Assembly: GCF_001625215.2 (NCBI RefSeq)
Contig: NC_030385.2
Coordinates: forward strand, 2,225,135 to 2,289,134
Direction of reading: 5' to 3'
DNA: 64,000 nucleotides
Source: Daucus carota subsp. sativus
Lineage: Eukaryota; Streptophyta; Magnoliopsida; Apiales; Apiaceae
Position 1 is the stretch's first letter. Each line of letters starts with the position of its first letter. A program made the position numbers and the translations under genes. The notes beneath the pieces are model-generated. The model had not been told where the DNA came from. It did no database searches and saw nothing but the letters and a program-made list of their open reading frames with translations. Positions 49,491-60,504 of this stretch are shown piece by piece.

Positions 49491-52400
49491 ATGGCATCAA
49501 AAGCTATGGCTAAACCAATGTTGAGAGGGGTAGTGAAAGCTGTTCCATCCGGTGATACTATGGTGATCATGGAGATGGGAAACAAGGCACCGGAGATCCC
49601 TGTGGAGAGGACCGTAATTTTATCATCACTTACGGCTCCGAGATTGGTATATACTCCCTTCGTCCCTTTCCTTTGCTAACATTTTTTTTACATCGCTTAA
49701 CACGTATTTTAAGATGTACATGAAATATAGTTTCATAATTTTTTTTTGAATTTTTTTTTTCTGAATAAAAATTTGTACATTAAATTTTTATTCCGAACCC
49801 TCTCTCAACAATATTAACAATCCAAAAGGACCGAGGGAGTACTAGGTTGCCCTGTAATATTTGTTTTGATGTTAGTTGTTAGATTAATTAGTCCATGGTG
49901 TTCAAATTGGAATTTAGAAATCGGATAATCTGCGCTTGAGTTCTTTTAATTGTTTCCTCCTTTGGTAGTTGAGTTGCCCTTATACCTATCTTTGTCGATT
50001 TGTTGTTTCTGTAGGCTCGCAGAGGTAGACAGCAAACTACAGATGAGCCATTTTCATGGCAAAGCAGAGAGTTTCTAAGAAAACTTTGCATTGGAAAGGT
50101 AAATTAATTTTAACTTTTCTAGTGAATATAATTCTATATGCCTCTGTTACTAGCTTCAATTGTTGAGATTAACTCAAGTTTTCCTGTACAGGAAGTTGGT
50201 TTCCAAATAGATTACACTTTACCACGCAAAGGGCTTGAATTTGGCACCGTTTTTCTTGGTGATAAAAATGTTGCATGCTGGGTTGTTGCACAAGGCTGGG
50301 CAAAGGTATGGACATGATTTTTCGCATGTTATGGCGGACATGGATTGCGTTACAGATTGATTCTAGTTGGATTTAATTCCCTGTTTCTGTTCTGCAGGTT
50401 AGGGAGGCAAGGGAGTCCGAGAAAGATAAAGGTGAATGTAGTCCTCATCTAAAGATGCTCAGAAATTGCGAAAATATGGCAATAAATCAAGGTTTTGGTC
50501 TTTGGAGCAAGGTTAGATTAGATACCAATATACGCGGACCACTAAACTTAACTCACAGTCTTACACTACATATCTAATTAATGTGTGAATCTGTCATTAA
50601 TTAATGATTGGTTTTCACTTGACGGTTATAGGCAGCAGGTGCTGTTAGGGACCTCCCTCCTTCTGCAGTCGACGATCCAGATAACTTAGATGCGGAGGCC
50701 TTTCTAGATGGAAACAAAGGGAGGCCTGTGGAAGCTATTGTTGAGTATGTTCCGAATGGAAGCACTCTCCTTGTTTATTTGCTTCCAGACTATGAGCATG
50801 TCCGAGTGTTTGTTGCTGGAGTCCAGGTAAATCCAAGGCTGAATTTTTTTTTTTCTTAGATTCATAATACATATTTAATTTATTTCCTTGTGCTTTTAGC
50901 ATTGCCTTTAATATTCACTTGTCTTGTATTTGTCAATCAGGCACCACTTCTGAGAAATCGGAATGCTGAACCTGAAAAGGCCGACGGATATGGAAAAACT
51001 TCTAACGGAACTGCAAATGGAAAAACTCCTAATGGAACTCGTGGTCCATTAAAATCAGCACAGAATGTAGCTACATCATCAGCTCCTGTAACAAAAGATG
51101 CTCCTGATACATATGGGAGGGAAAGCAAACATTTTACTGAGCTTCGTGTTTTACATAGAAATGTATGAACCATTTAGATTGTTATTGATGCAGCTTTCCT
51201 TTGTCAGATGCACTAGTCTTATGGTTTTTTTATTTATTTTGAAGGTGCGCATTGTCTTTGAGGATTATGACAGAACAGCCCTGATTGGATCAGTATATTA
51301 TCAGGATGGTGAATTGATTAAGGACTTGGCTGTGCAGCTTCTTGAAAATGTATGGCACCCACGATATTGTTATAATTCTGCAATACATAATATTTACAGT
51401 ATGTGTCTGACTACTCTTATATCTTTGTTTTATCAGGGTTTAGCTAAATATGTTGAATGGAGTGCTTCTTTCTTGCAAGATAAGGTCAGGCTACAACTAA
51501 AAAATTCTGAACTTGCAGCAAAGAACAACCGATTGAGAATGTGGAACAACTACATGCCACCGCCTACTACTTCACAGGCTATCAAAGACCAGAACTTCAC
51601 TGGAAAGGTTTGTAGTAGCCAGTAATGTCATGTGAAAATATTTATTTTCTCAACTTTCATACTAATAATTTTACCTATTTCAGGTTGTTGAGGTCGCAAG
51701 TGGAGATTGCATTGTAGTAAAGGTTGATTCTCTACCAGTCACCAGTTCAGCAGCAGGGAGGCGAGTCTATCTCTCTAGTATTAGGTGTCCCAGGCTTGTC
51801 AATGGTCGTAATGAAGACAGAGGAAAGGTTTCTTTCTATGCACGTGAAGCGAGGGAGTTTTTGAAGAAACATCTATATGGCCGTCAAGTATGCAACTCTA
51901 TATTTTGCATATCTAAGAAACTCTACATATTTAGTAATTATGTATATTCCATTTCAGGTGCATGTATCAATGGAATATTCTAGGAAGGTAAATACTGCAG
52001 AGGGACCTGAAGAACGGGTAATGGAATTTGGTTCGGTCTTTCTTGAATCACAATCAGAAAGCACTGAAGATGTCCTGTTGGCCCTACCTACTGCTGGCAG
52101 CCAGCATCACAGGACAAACATTGCTGAATTGATGGTTGCCCGTGGCTTTGCTGAAGTGATTAGACATAGGGAATTTGAAGTGAGATCAAATTATTATGAT
52201 GCACTTGTTGATGCTGAATGTCGTGCAAAAGTTGCAAAGGAAGGGATGCACTCTGATAAGAAGTATGGTGAAAAACAAGCTGTTTCTAATGGTCAAGCTA
52301 TCAGAAGAACACAGAAAAAAGAGTCACAGGTGATTACTTTTTTTAATCAATTTCAGCAATACTTACTCGAGGTCATTATCAAGTTTAAATAGTAAGATGG

Positions 52401-53519
52401 AAATTTATACTGCAGATAGTATGTTTCTGGTGCTAATACTGTTTTTTGCAGATACGGGAGAGCAGTGTAAATGGACAAGAAGTTTCTAGTACTCAAGCTA
52501 TCAAAAGAACACCAAAAGAAGAGTTCCAGGTGATTACTTTCTCTGTTCAAATTGAAAAATACATACTCGAGGATTTTATTACTCATTAGCAAATTTGTAC
52601 TGTATCTTACTCGATTCTTTCAGGTTGTGGTTAAAGAAGTCCTAGGTGGTGGAAGGTTCTACGTCCAAACAGCCGCAGATCAGAAAGAGGCCTCTATCAT
52701 TCAACAGAAACTTGCCTCTTTGAAGCTCCGAGAAGCTCCTGCAATTGGTTCATTCAAGTACAACAAGGGTGACCTTGTCATTGCACAGTTCAGTCAAGAT
52801 AATTGCTGGTACAGAGCAATGATAGTGAATGTTCCTCAAGGTGCCATTCGATCTGCAAAGGCTAAATACGAAGTGTTCTACATTGACTACGGAACTCAGG
52901 AATTTGTTGCTTACAGTCGTCTGCGACCTACAGATTGTTATTCTGTTCCATCATCACCAGGCCTTGCTCAACTATGCAGCCTAGCTCATGTCAAGGTCCC
53001 GAGCTGGGAAGAGGATCACGGGAAGGAGGCAGCACACTGTCTTAGCGATCACATACTAAACAGACAGCAGTTGAAGGCCATTGTTGAGGAAAGGGATACC
53101 TCTGGTGGAGAAGCTAGGGGACATGGCACTGGGACTAATCTTATCGTAACCTTGATGGATGCAAAAGCTAACATAAGTATCAATGCTGTCATGCTCAAGG
53201 TACGAATAAAATGCACATTTTTTTCCTGTTAATCCCTATGCCTACCTAGTACTTCTAGATTTCAAATTCTAACCATAAGGATTAAATGTTATTTTTGCAG
53301 AAAGGATATGCTAGGGTAGATAAGACGAGACGGGAAGATGCAGCAGCAGAACAGACGACTGAGGAGGTAAAACCATGCCGCGAAGATGCAGCAGTAAAGC
53401 AGACAATTAAAAAGCTGGAAGCATACCAGGTTAAAGCAAAAAAAGAGAGAATAGGCATGTGGGAGAACGGAGATATTATCTCAGATGACGATGACGAAAA
53501 TGAAAAATCCTCTTGTTAG
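49491..53519 (+). CDS. TSN: Tudor-SN (staphylococcal nuclease-Tudor) paralogue lacking SN4, 869 aa
   Basis: RNA-binding and scaffold protein of stress granules and RNA metabolism. Exons: 49491-49646, 50015-50098, 50192-50305, 50398-50511, 50632-50826, 50941-51162, 51245-51349, 51437-51607, 51684-51887, 51958-52329, 52452-52529, 52624-53199 and 53301-53519. SN1 spans residues 1-156 (SREFLRKLCIGKEV), SN2 about 166-387 (VRVFVAGVQAPLL), SN3 about 388-550 (YAREAREFLKKHLYGRQV). The Tudor domain lies in exon 12 (WYRAMIVNV, YEVFYIDYGTQEFV), followed by the SN5 end (RIGMWENGDI). Where plant TSNs have the whole SN4 domain between SN3 and Tudor, this protein has only a basic, Gln/Ser-rich linker of about 50 residues (exons 10-11). 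This explains its length of 869 against about 990 usually. The linker holds a duplicated exon. It lies between two amidase paralogues. Confidence 0.93.
49652..49841. mobile_element. Stowaway-like MITE in TSN intron 1
   Basis: The left end TACTCCCTTCGTCCCTTTCC and the right end AAAAGGACCGAGGGAGTA are inverted. About 190 bases, no coding capacity. Confidence 0.75.
52283..52605 (+). repeat. Duplicated exon-intron unit in the TSN linker
   Basis: The end of exon 10 with its intron (TCAAGCTATCAGAAGAACAC, then GTGATTACTTT and ATACTTACTCGAGG) is repeated at the end of exon 11 (TCAAGCTATCAAAAGAACAC, GTGATTACTTT, ATACATACTCGAGG). The unit is roughly 190-200 bases. It codes for paired GQAIRRTQKKESQ and TQAIKRTPKEEFQ. 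Confidence 0.85.
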
Positions 53520-53524
53520 GAATG

Positions 53525-54185
53525 TGGTGAGCAGCACTAGCAGTACAAATTTTTGTAGCCTGAAGGAAAAATATAGGTTCTGGAATAGAATTCTGATGAG
53601 ATGTGGAATATTGCTTTTACAGAGAGAGAAGAGAAGCATATCTAAAGATTTCTGCACTTAAAATTACTACACGAAGTATAATATCAAATTATGTTTGTTT
53701 TTGTTTCTGAATTTGTCCAGGGTCCTTGTTTTGATTCCTAGAAGGGATTGAATAGAACATACAACTCTACTATGCAATAGTCTTAGTTTTAACATTCACA
53801 AAAACAATTCCAGTGTTCAACTTTAATTGTCTGATAAGAATATCAAGCTCATGGTAGATATTAACTACTTCACTTGAAAAGTCTATTTCTGGCATATTTA
53901 TCACTTATAAGAGCATACATTTTTAACTTAAAAGTCGAAAATGACTTAAAATCCGGGTTTTAAACTTAGACAAATAGTCTCATAATCAACATCATTTCTC
54001 ATAATTAATAACAAAATTCCGAAGTAAGAAATGAGAGGTACAAGGAATTCTCGATACGTTTCAACTCTTCGGATCATCAGAAAAAATATGGAGTTCCCCT
54101 GGCAAAGTAAAAACATCGGTAAAGCTCCTAAATAATTGGCGTGACTAATCTTCTCAGGAATAATTGATACTGCATTCAGGTAGAT
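53525..54185. other. TSN 3' UTR and spacer
   Basis: It contains the TSN 3' UTR (TTTTTGTAGCCTGAAGG near 53550), whose text recurs at 63725 after the TSN relic. No other gene. Confidence 0.5.
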
Positions 54186-54187
54186 TA

Positions 54188-54852
54188 TGTGCGTGTTTGG
54201 CTGTGTGACTTCTGGGCTTAAAAGCCTCAGAAGCTCACTTCAGCTTTTACACGGACCGTTTGGCAACAAAAGAAGCTGGTGGATTAAGCGGAAATAAGCC
54301 CAGCAAATAAGCTTTGAAACCTAGCTTATTTTTCACCACCGACTTCTGCTTCTTTCTGGATGGTGTTTAGGTGTTGGGAATTTAGGAGTTGGTTTGATTG
54401 TTGCTAAGTGTAAGGAGATGCAGAGTTTGGATCTGTCTTACTTGCCGGTAATAAATTATTTATGTTCCTAGCTGATAATATTGCTCTTGATCTAGAATTT
54501 AGTGTATTAAATTTAGTCCAATTTTTTTAATTTTAATGCGGTTATTAATTTTTTAATTTTAATGCAACGTTTAAAATTTGGTACTTGTAAAATATTTCAT
54601 GTATTAACAATAAAAGATATTTTGTAATTATAATTGATTTTTTAGAAGAAACAAATTATTTATATTACAAAATTACCAAACTAATACCAACTTATAAGTT
54701 AAGTTATCCAAACACTTAACTTCTGGTAGCTTATAAATCACGGTATCCATTCTGGTAGCTTATAAGTCCAAACCAACTTATCACTTTTAATCCACTTCTT
54801 TATTTTGAGTAATAAGTCATTTCTATTGAGTTCAGCCAAACGGCCCCTATAA
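54188..54852. mobile_element. hAT-like MITE
   Basis: The left end GTGCGTGTTTGGCTG and the right end CAGCCAAACGGCCCCTATA are inverted. The interior carries CTTCTGGGCTTAAAAGC near the left and AGCTTATAAGTCC near the right. It resembles the middle element nested at 17904-18413. Confidence 0.7.
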
Positions 54853-54854
54853 GT

Positions 54855-55400
54855 TCATTACCAGTGGACTCCCGAGATTTATCGAAAGAGTGATGGTCCT
54901 GGTAAATGATTATCAGTAAATAAATTCTTGCCAGGTTTTATAATTTAAAAATAGATCCAATTTTTTTATAGAAAAGATAAATCATAAATTTTTTATCAGA
55001 AAATAAAATTTTGATAAAATATAATAATATTTTTTTAAATGAAAGAGTATAAGTGTTGTAAAAAGCGGGAATCGGACTTAATCGGTAAAATCACGGAACA
55101 AGAATTAATCGGAGATTTATTGAATTGATCGGGGATTAGTCGGATAATTAATGAAATAATCGGATATTTAATCAGTTCGACGAGCTACAGAACAGTGATT
55201 AATTATGATTAATCGCCGACTTGTAGAACGGAGTTCCTGTGTCCGAAGTCCGGACTCAATTTGAAAATAGAAATGGTACCCACTTGGTATTTTCTGAGTA
55301 TTTCTGACTTAACTGGTCTTAAACTGGACCGTATTCTTGTAAACCGGATTAATCGGCGGTACTAGCTCCGGCAACATCTGTAGATGCCATAACTAGCGGC
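54855..55400. other. Spacer upstream of amidase 2
   Basis: AT-rich, with repeated ATTAATCGG-like motifs near 55080-55350. Presumed promoter of amidase 2. No TATA box assigned. Confidence 0.4.
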
Positions 55401-55401
55401 A

Positions 55402-58400
55402 ATGTGGCAGACACGACTTCCTAGGCAGTCTCTCTTCTTACATTTCTCGCCGCCTTTTCTGCTTCTCCTAGTTTTCCTCCTCCTCCCTTCCTCAACACAG
55501 TCAACGTCATCGTGTCAATTCACTTCGAACTTGGTACTCTCACTCTTCCCCCATCTCTCTCTCTCTCTCTCTCCCTCCCTCCCACACACACACATGCACA
55601 ATTTGTCTAGTCTGATCTAATCTCTCTCCCCCCTCCCCCTATGTATAAAAACATCCTGCTGCATTCTGTTGCTTTGATATGTGACTTGTTTAATTTATTA
55701 AGCAATATTGATTAATATCATAGTTCATCCAAGTTTAAAATGGTGATTTTTGTTGATTTAGGCGGAGAATGATGTGGTTACTATATACTGCAATCTAGCA
55801 TTTGGTAGAGAGGATGATTTTTTTTTTTTTTTGAAAATGCGAGAGAGGAAGATAATAGGGATGCATTTACTACTATTGATTAATACCAACAGTATAACAG
55901 AACTTACTTTCATGGATCATTGTCACAATCAGTTGATCACAATAGTATACATCACTCAATTACAAATTGTCACCGGTATTATCGAAAAGTACTGATATAT
56001 TGTGAGCTAATTTTATTAGTTTGTATTTGAACGAACCCATATATATGTGCAAGCGTATTTGCATTTTATAGGCATCGATGAAGGTCTTAATATACACTTT
56101 TAATAAATCATGATCCCTTATATAATTTATGATGGGAGCTTTGTCACCTAAGATAAAAAAATTCCGCTTCCACCCACAGTTGGGTACTTTTACTCATACA
56201 GAATCTGAAAAATAATTCTCGAAAAATGAGGTTCAGGAAATTAAATAATTAATGGCCATTGCTATTGCAGGATCCTTTCATTCAGCTCTGTTAATTAAAG
56301 TACTAGATTTAAAAGTCATATCCATCAGAAATTTAGAATTTGAATACAATGCAGGAGGTTGACTCGTATATAGTATAATCCTACATTGTTATACTTTGTA
56401 CTTCTTGATCAGGACAGAGGAAAGGTTAATGCAAAAACCCAATCTGAAAGACGTGAAGACGAATGTGATGAAGCTGTTCTGCTCAAGTGTGGATTTAAGA
56501 TGTTGGGTGCAGACTTGTTCAATGATACTAAGGTAATTTTGGCATGAATAGTCTTGTACTTTGAAATTTGGGGGTACTCGGCTAATTCTCGTATATAGAT
56601 GCTGTTTGTATATTGTTCTTTGCATAGATGCTGGAGATTAATAATGGTGCCAAAGAGCTTAACATCCCCACCAGCGATGCCAACAGGAAACTGGTTGCTT
56701 CGGACAATGGGGGCTTGCAGAACCCATCTTATTTGATATTTAATCCTGAGTGGGATTCTAAAGAAGCACCAAGTCCTAACAAAAGATTCAACTATCCATC
56801 AGTGCCAGGTGTGCAGAAGCCAATTTCTGATGAAGACATTGCTTTTATGACTGTAAGAGCTTTTTATGATGATTACATGATCAGTAATTGATTTAAGGTT
56901 AAGTCCTATTATTGTCTGACATGTAATATGCATGACATTCTGGTTGCAGGTTCTTGAACTGGGGCACCTCTTTAAGACCAAACAAATTTCATCTGAGAAG
57001 CTTACGGAGATTTTTCTGAAGAGGCTGAAGAGGTAATAGCAATATGCCAGAGTCTCCGGGCCATATTGTTACTCAAGAATGCTTTCTAATACGTCTAGGA
57101 TATTAACACAGGTATAATCCTGTTCTTGAAGCTGTAATCACTTTCACTGAGGAACTGGCATATAAGCAAGCCAAGGAGGCTGATCATCTGCTGTCCCAAG
57201 GAGTGTATTTAGGTATGCAAAAGTTGTGTCCTCAAATTCATGCAGCATGGTTTAAATCTGATAACGTTTTAAGTTATCAAGCACTATCATCTAGTGTTTT
57301 ATTTTATTCATAGGATGTCAGCTGCTTAGTTTCCTTGACTGCCTCTATTGAAACAACCTATACTTCCACGAGATTTTCTTGTCCATATGTTTTTGGTTTT
57401 ATGTAACTTGAATTTGAGAAGCTTTAACATTTTACTTATGAGATAAAGTATTTATCTTTACATCTCCTTATTTGTTCTTAAGATGGCATGTCAGAAATTA
57501 AGTGTAAAATTAACAAGTCTATATTTGACTTTGGTTCTTGTTACTGTCTGCGATATTTAATAATAAAACTATTGAAATCTCATATTTGTTTCTACAGGTC
57601 CCCTTCACGGAATACCTTACGGGTTGAAGGACATCATTGCAGTGCCTCAATACAGAACAACTTGGGGTTCAACATCATTTAAAGATCAAGTTCTGGATGT
57701 TGAAGCCTGGGTGTACAAGAGGTATCACAAAATTCTGGTACCTGCCTTCAATAGTATCTAGAATAGCTTTAAGCCGGTTTACGTTAGTAAATGGTTTTAT
57801 AAATGATTTCAGGTTAAGTACTGCCGGTGCAGTCCTTGTTGCGAAGCTTGTCACTGGATCGCTGGCTTATAATGACATTTGGTTCGGGGGTAGGACAAGA
57901 AATCCATGGAATATTGAGGAGTTCTCATACGGTTCGTCAGCTGGACCTGCTTCAAGCACCTCAGCTGGTATGCTTCTATTGTTTAGTCATCTTAAAGTAC
58001 AGGGAGAGACAAGATATCAGCTTAGATTGTATGCTCACTAAGTTATAAATCAATCTTTAGATATGTATTTACGAAGAAATTTTTTGCAGGATTGGTTCCT
58101 TTTGCGATTGGCTCAGAGACTGCCGGGTCCATGATGTACCCTGCTGATCGTTGTGGAGTGACTGCATTGCGTCCAACTTTTGGGACTGTAGGTCGAACTG
58201 GTGTAATGAGCGTGTCTGACAGCCTGGTAGTGTATAAGAACTGTAATTTGCGGATTTTACTTTACCCATTTATTGATTGATCCTAGTTGAACTAAGCCTA
58301 TACATGATTTTGACAGGATAAGCTTGGACCATTCTGTAGAAGTGCGTCAGATTGTGCAATTATCCTTGATGCTATCAGGGGAAAGGATCCAGATGATCTT

Positions 58401-59388
58401 TCTTCGAGAAACATCATCTTTGATGATCCCTTCATGGTGGACATAACAAAGCTAAGTGTTGGTTATCTCGAGGATGCTAGCATGGAGGTATCTTAATTGT
58501 TTTAGTTTAATGATTGTTTAAGAATTTGAACAAATTGCAATGATTGACTGTGTGCATCTGATATTTTGAGCAGGTTGTTCACGTTCTCCAGTCAAAGGGT
58601 GTTAAAATGGTTCCTTTTGAGTTGAATTATACAGTTGACTCTGTTCAAGGAATCTTAAACTATGCAATGGATGTCGAAATGTTGGTAAACTTTGACGAGT
58701 GGCAGCGTAATGGATTGGATGATGAATACGAAGTTCAAGATCAGTGGCCTCTTGTACTTCGTCGTGCACGTGTGATGACCGCTGTGGATTATTTTCAGGT
58801 ATTATCATATAAGCTTGTTCAAATCAGAGGTATATTGAATATTTTGTCATGTGGTTCTAATTTGTATATTAACTATATACAATTATCTGGACATTGTGAG
58901 TGATGATAATATAGGTACTCCATTAAGTAATACGCTTCATTATAACCATATTGTTCAGAACTTCAGAAATAATTATTTTCTACAGGCGCAAAGAGCACGC
59001 GGTAAATTGATACGTGAGGTAAGGGAGAGTTTCACAGTTGATGCATTTGTTGGTAGTGTGACCGAACGCGATAGAGTATGCATGGGCAATCTAGTGGGGT
59101 TGCCTGTTGTGGTAGTTCCTACTGGATTTACTGAGATCTCTGACCCCCCTTCAGTGAGAAAAACTGCAGTAACAACGGGTATATATGCACCTCCTGATCG
59201 AGATCACATTGTAAGCTTCCTCTGCACTCTACTTACATTCAACAAACATTACGGGTTCTTGTACTATATCCATTGATTAATATTTCTAACTGCAGGCTCT
59301 CGCATTGGCCATGGCTTATCAGTCTGTTACTGATCATCACAAACAACGCCCCCCTATTGATGATATTGGTTCACATGTTGATATCTAA
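55402..59388 (+). CDS. Amidase signature-family protein, copy 2 (596 aa)
   Basis: Paralogue of the amidase at 42.9-47.0 kb with the same 12 exons and phases: 55402-55533, 56413-56532, 56628-56852, 56950-57032, 57112-57212, 57598-57721, 57813-57967, 58090-58226, 58317-58487, 58574-58798, 58986-59210 and 59296-59388. They sum to 597 codons. Catalytic Lys in GIPYGLKDI, cis-Ser in GSSAGPASS, nucleophile in GSETAGS are all kept, so activity is likely. The start lies 11 codons further upstream than in copy 1 and opens a leader with FLLLLVFLLLPSSTQS, again a signal-peptide or membrane anchor. Exon 11 lacks three codons found in copy 1 (the NETR region). The C-terminus ends early at SHVDI, without the NPPKHIIPPRQLR tail of copy 1. 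The sequences remain very similar, so the duplication is not ancient or conversion has occurred. Confidence 0.93.
55555..55595. repeat. CT/CA microsatellite in amidase 2 intron 1
   Basis: A run of TCTCTCTCTCTCTCTC, then CCCTCCCTCCCACACACACACA, less its last two bases, follows the first exon. Confidence 0.8.
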
Positions 59389-59389
59389 T

Positions 59390-60012
59390 CCGTGTAAACT
59401 TATCATTCCTCCCAGTCCCAGTCACCTGCAAACTGCAATGATCACAAGTTCATTGTGAAGGACGTTGAGTTTGAGTTTTGGATACTCTTTTGGTAGCCAA
59501 GGTAGTTGTATTCTGTTTAAATTTCGAATTTGTTCCGTTGGCCTCAGTTGCAACACTAATAAGGTGGCTTTACTTGTCTGCTTTGTTCTGAATCTTAAAC
59601 GGAATCCACTGTCCCATTTGCTTCTTTGCATAATGTAATATCCTTTTAAATTCAACTACTTTATATTTCATGATTTTTTTCTCATTTAAATTTGTGAAAA
59701 AAAAACAGGTTGCATTGTACTCAAAATCGACTCACATAGTGAAGTTCTTTTTTTTTTTTTGGTCACAACATAGTGACTTTGTTGAATATATGTGGCTGGA
59801 TAATTGTCATGGTATTAATAGTGATCTAGTTTATTTCTCATCATTGCGAAAACATAGAGACATCGACACAATATTTTTGTGATTCAAGTGTATATAATAA
59901 TAATATTTATTGTGAAAAAATGGTGCTTAAAACCTCAATTGACACGTCTGAAGGAAATATGAATTGAAACTTATATGAGTCATATATTACGTCTATACAT
60001 GTAAAGCATCCA
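59390..60012. other. Amidase 2 3' UTR and spacer
   Basis: The first about 250 bases should be the 3' UTR of amidase 2. Beyond that AT-rich sequence, no gene. Confidence 0.4.
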
Positions 60013-60016
60013 CGTC

Positions 60017-60305
60017 CCTAGCATGCTGGGACCGGTTAAAAAACATACAGATATCTGGCCGTTGGATGAATATCTAGCTGCTAGGATTAAAACAAAATTT
60101 TAGTATGTTCAGCAGTTTCAGCGTTGAACGTGTAAAATCCATTTTTCACACGTACAACGTTTTTTTATCGCTGGACAGGGTTTCTCTCGTCCAGCGCTAA
60201 AAAAGCGCCGGACATACTAAAGTTTTGATTTAATCCTAGCCGCTGGATCATGTTTTTAAACAGGTTCCAGCATATGTATGCTAGGTCCAGTATGCTTGGG
60301 ACCTG
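60017..60305. mobile_element. Foldback element
   Basis: Left-arm words GCATGCTGGGACC, CTGCTAGGATTAAAACAAAA and TTTTAGTATGTT are answered inverted by AACATACTAAAG-type words ACATACTAAAGTTTTGATTT, AATCCTAGCCGCTGGATCA and GGTTCCAGCATATGTATGC. The centre contains CGCTGGACAGGG and CGTCCAGCGC, another inverted pair. No coding capacity. Confidence 0.7.
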
Positions 60306-60504
60306 GACACATATGTAAATCACTTTAGTACACTTATAAATAAAAAGGTCTAAATGAAAATCAAATCGTCTCCGGAACAACAGAACTTATGTCGCGTTGC
60401 CAACCATATTCTTGATCTATACTGGCTCATACATATAAATAGTTCCATAACTTAGAACATGATATACTGCTGTCAAGCCTTAGAATGAAAAATCTTAAAA
60501 TCGT

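Noticed and set aside
55381..55540. TAG stop in the copy 2 frame that matches the 42721 frame of copy 1, first read as a broken exon
   Set aside because: That frame is not the coding one. The coding frame from 55402 is open and homologous.
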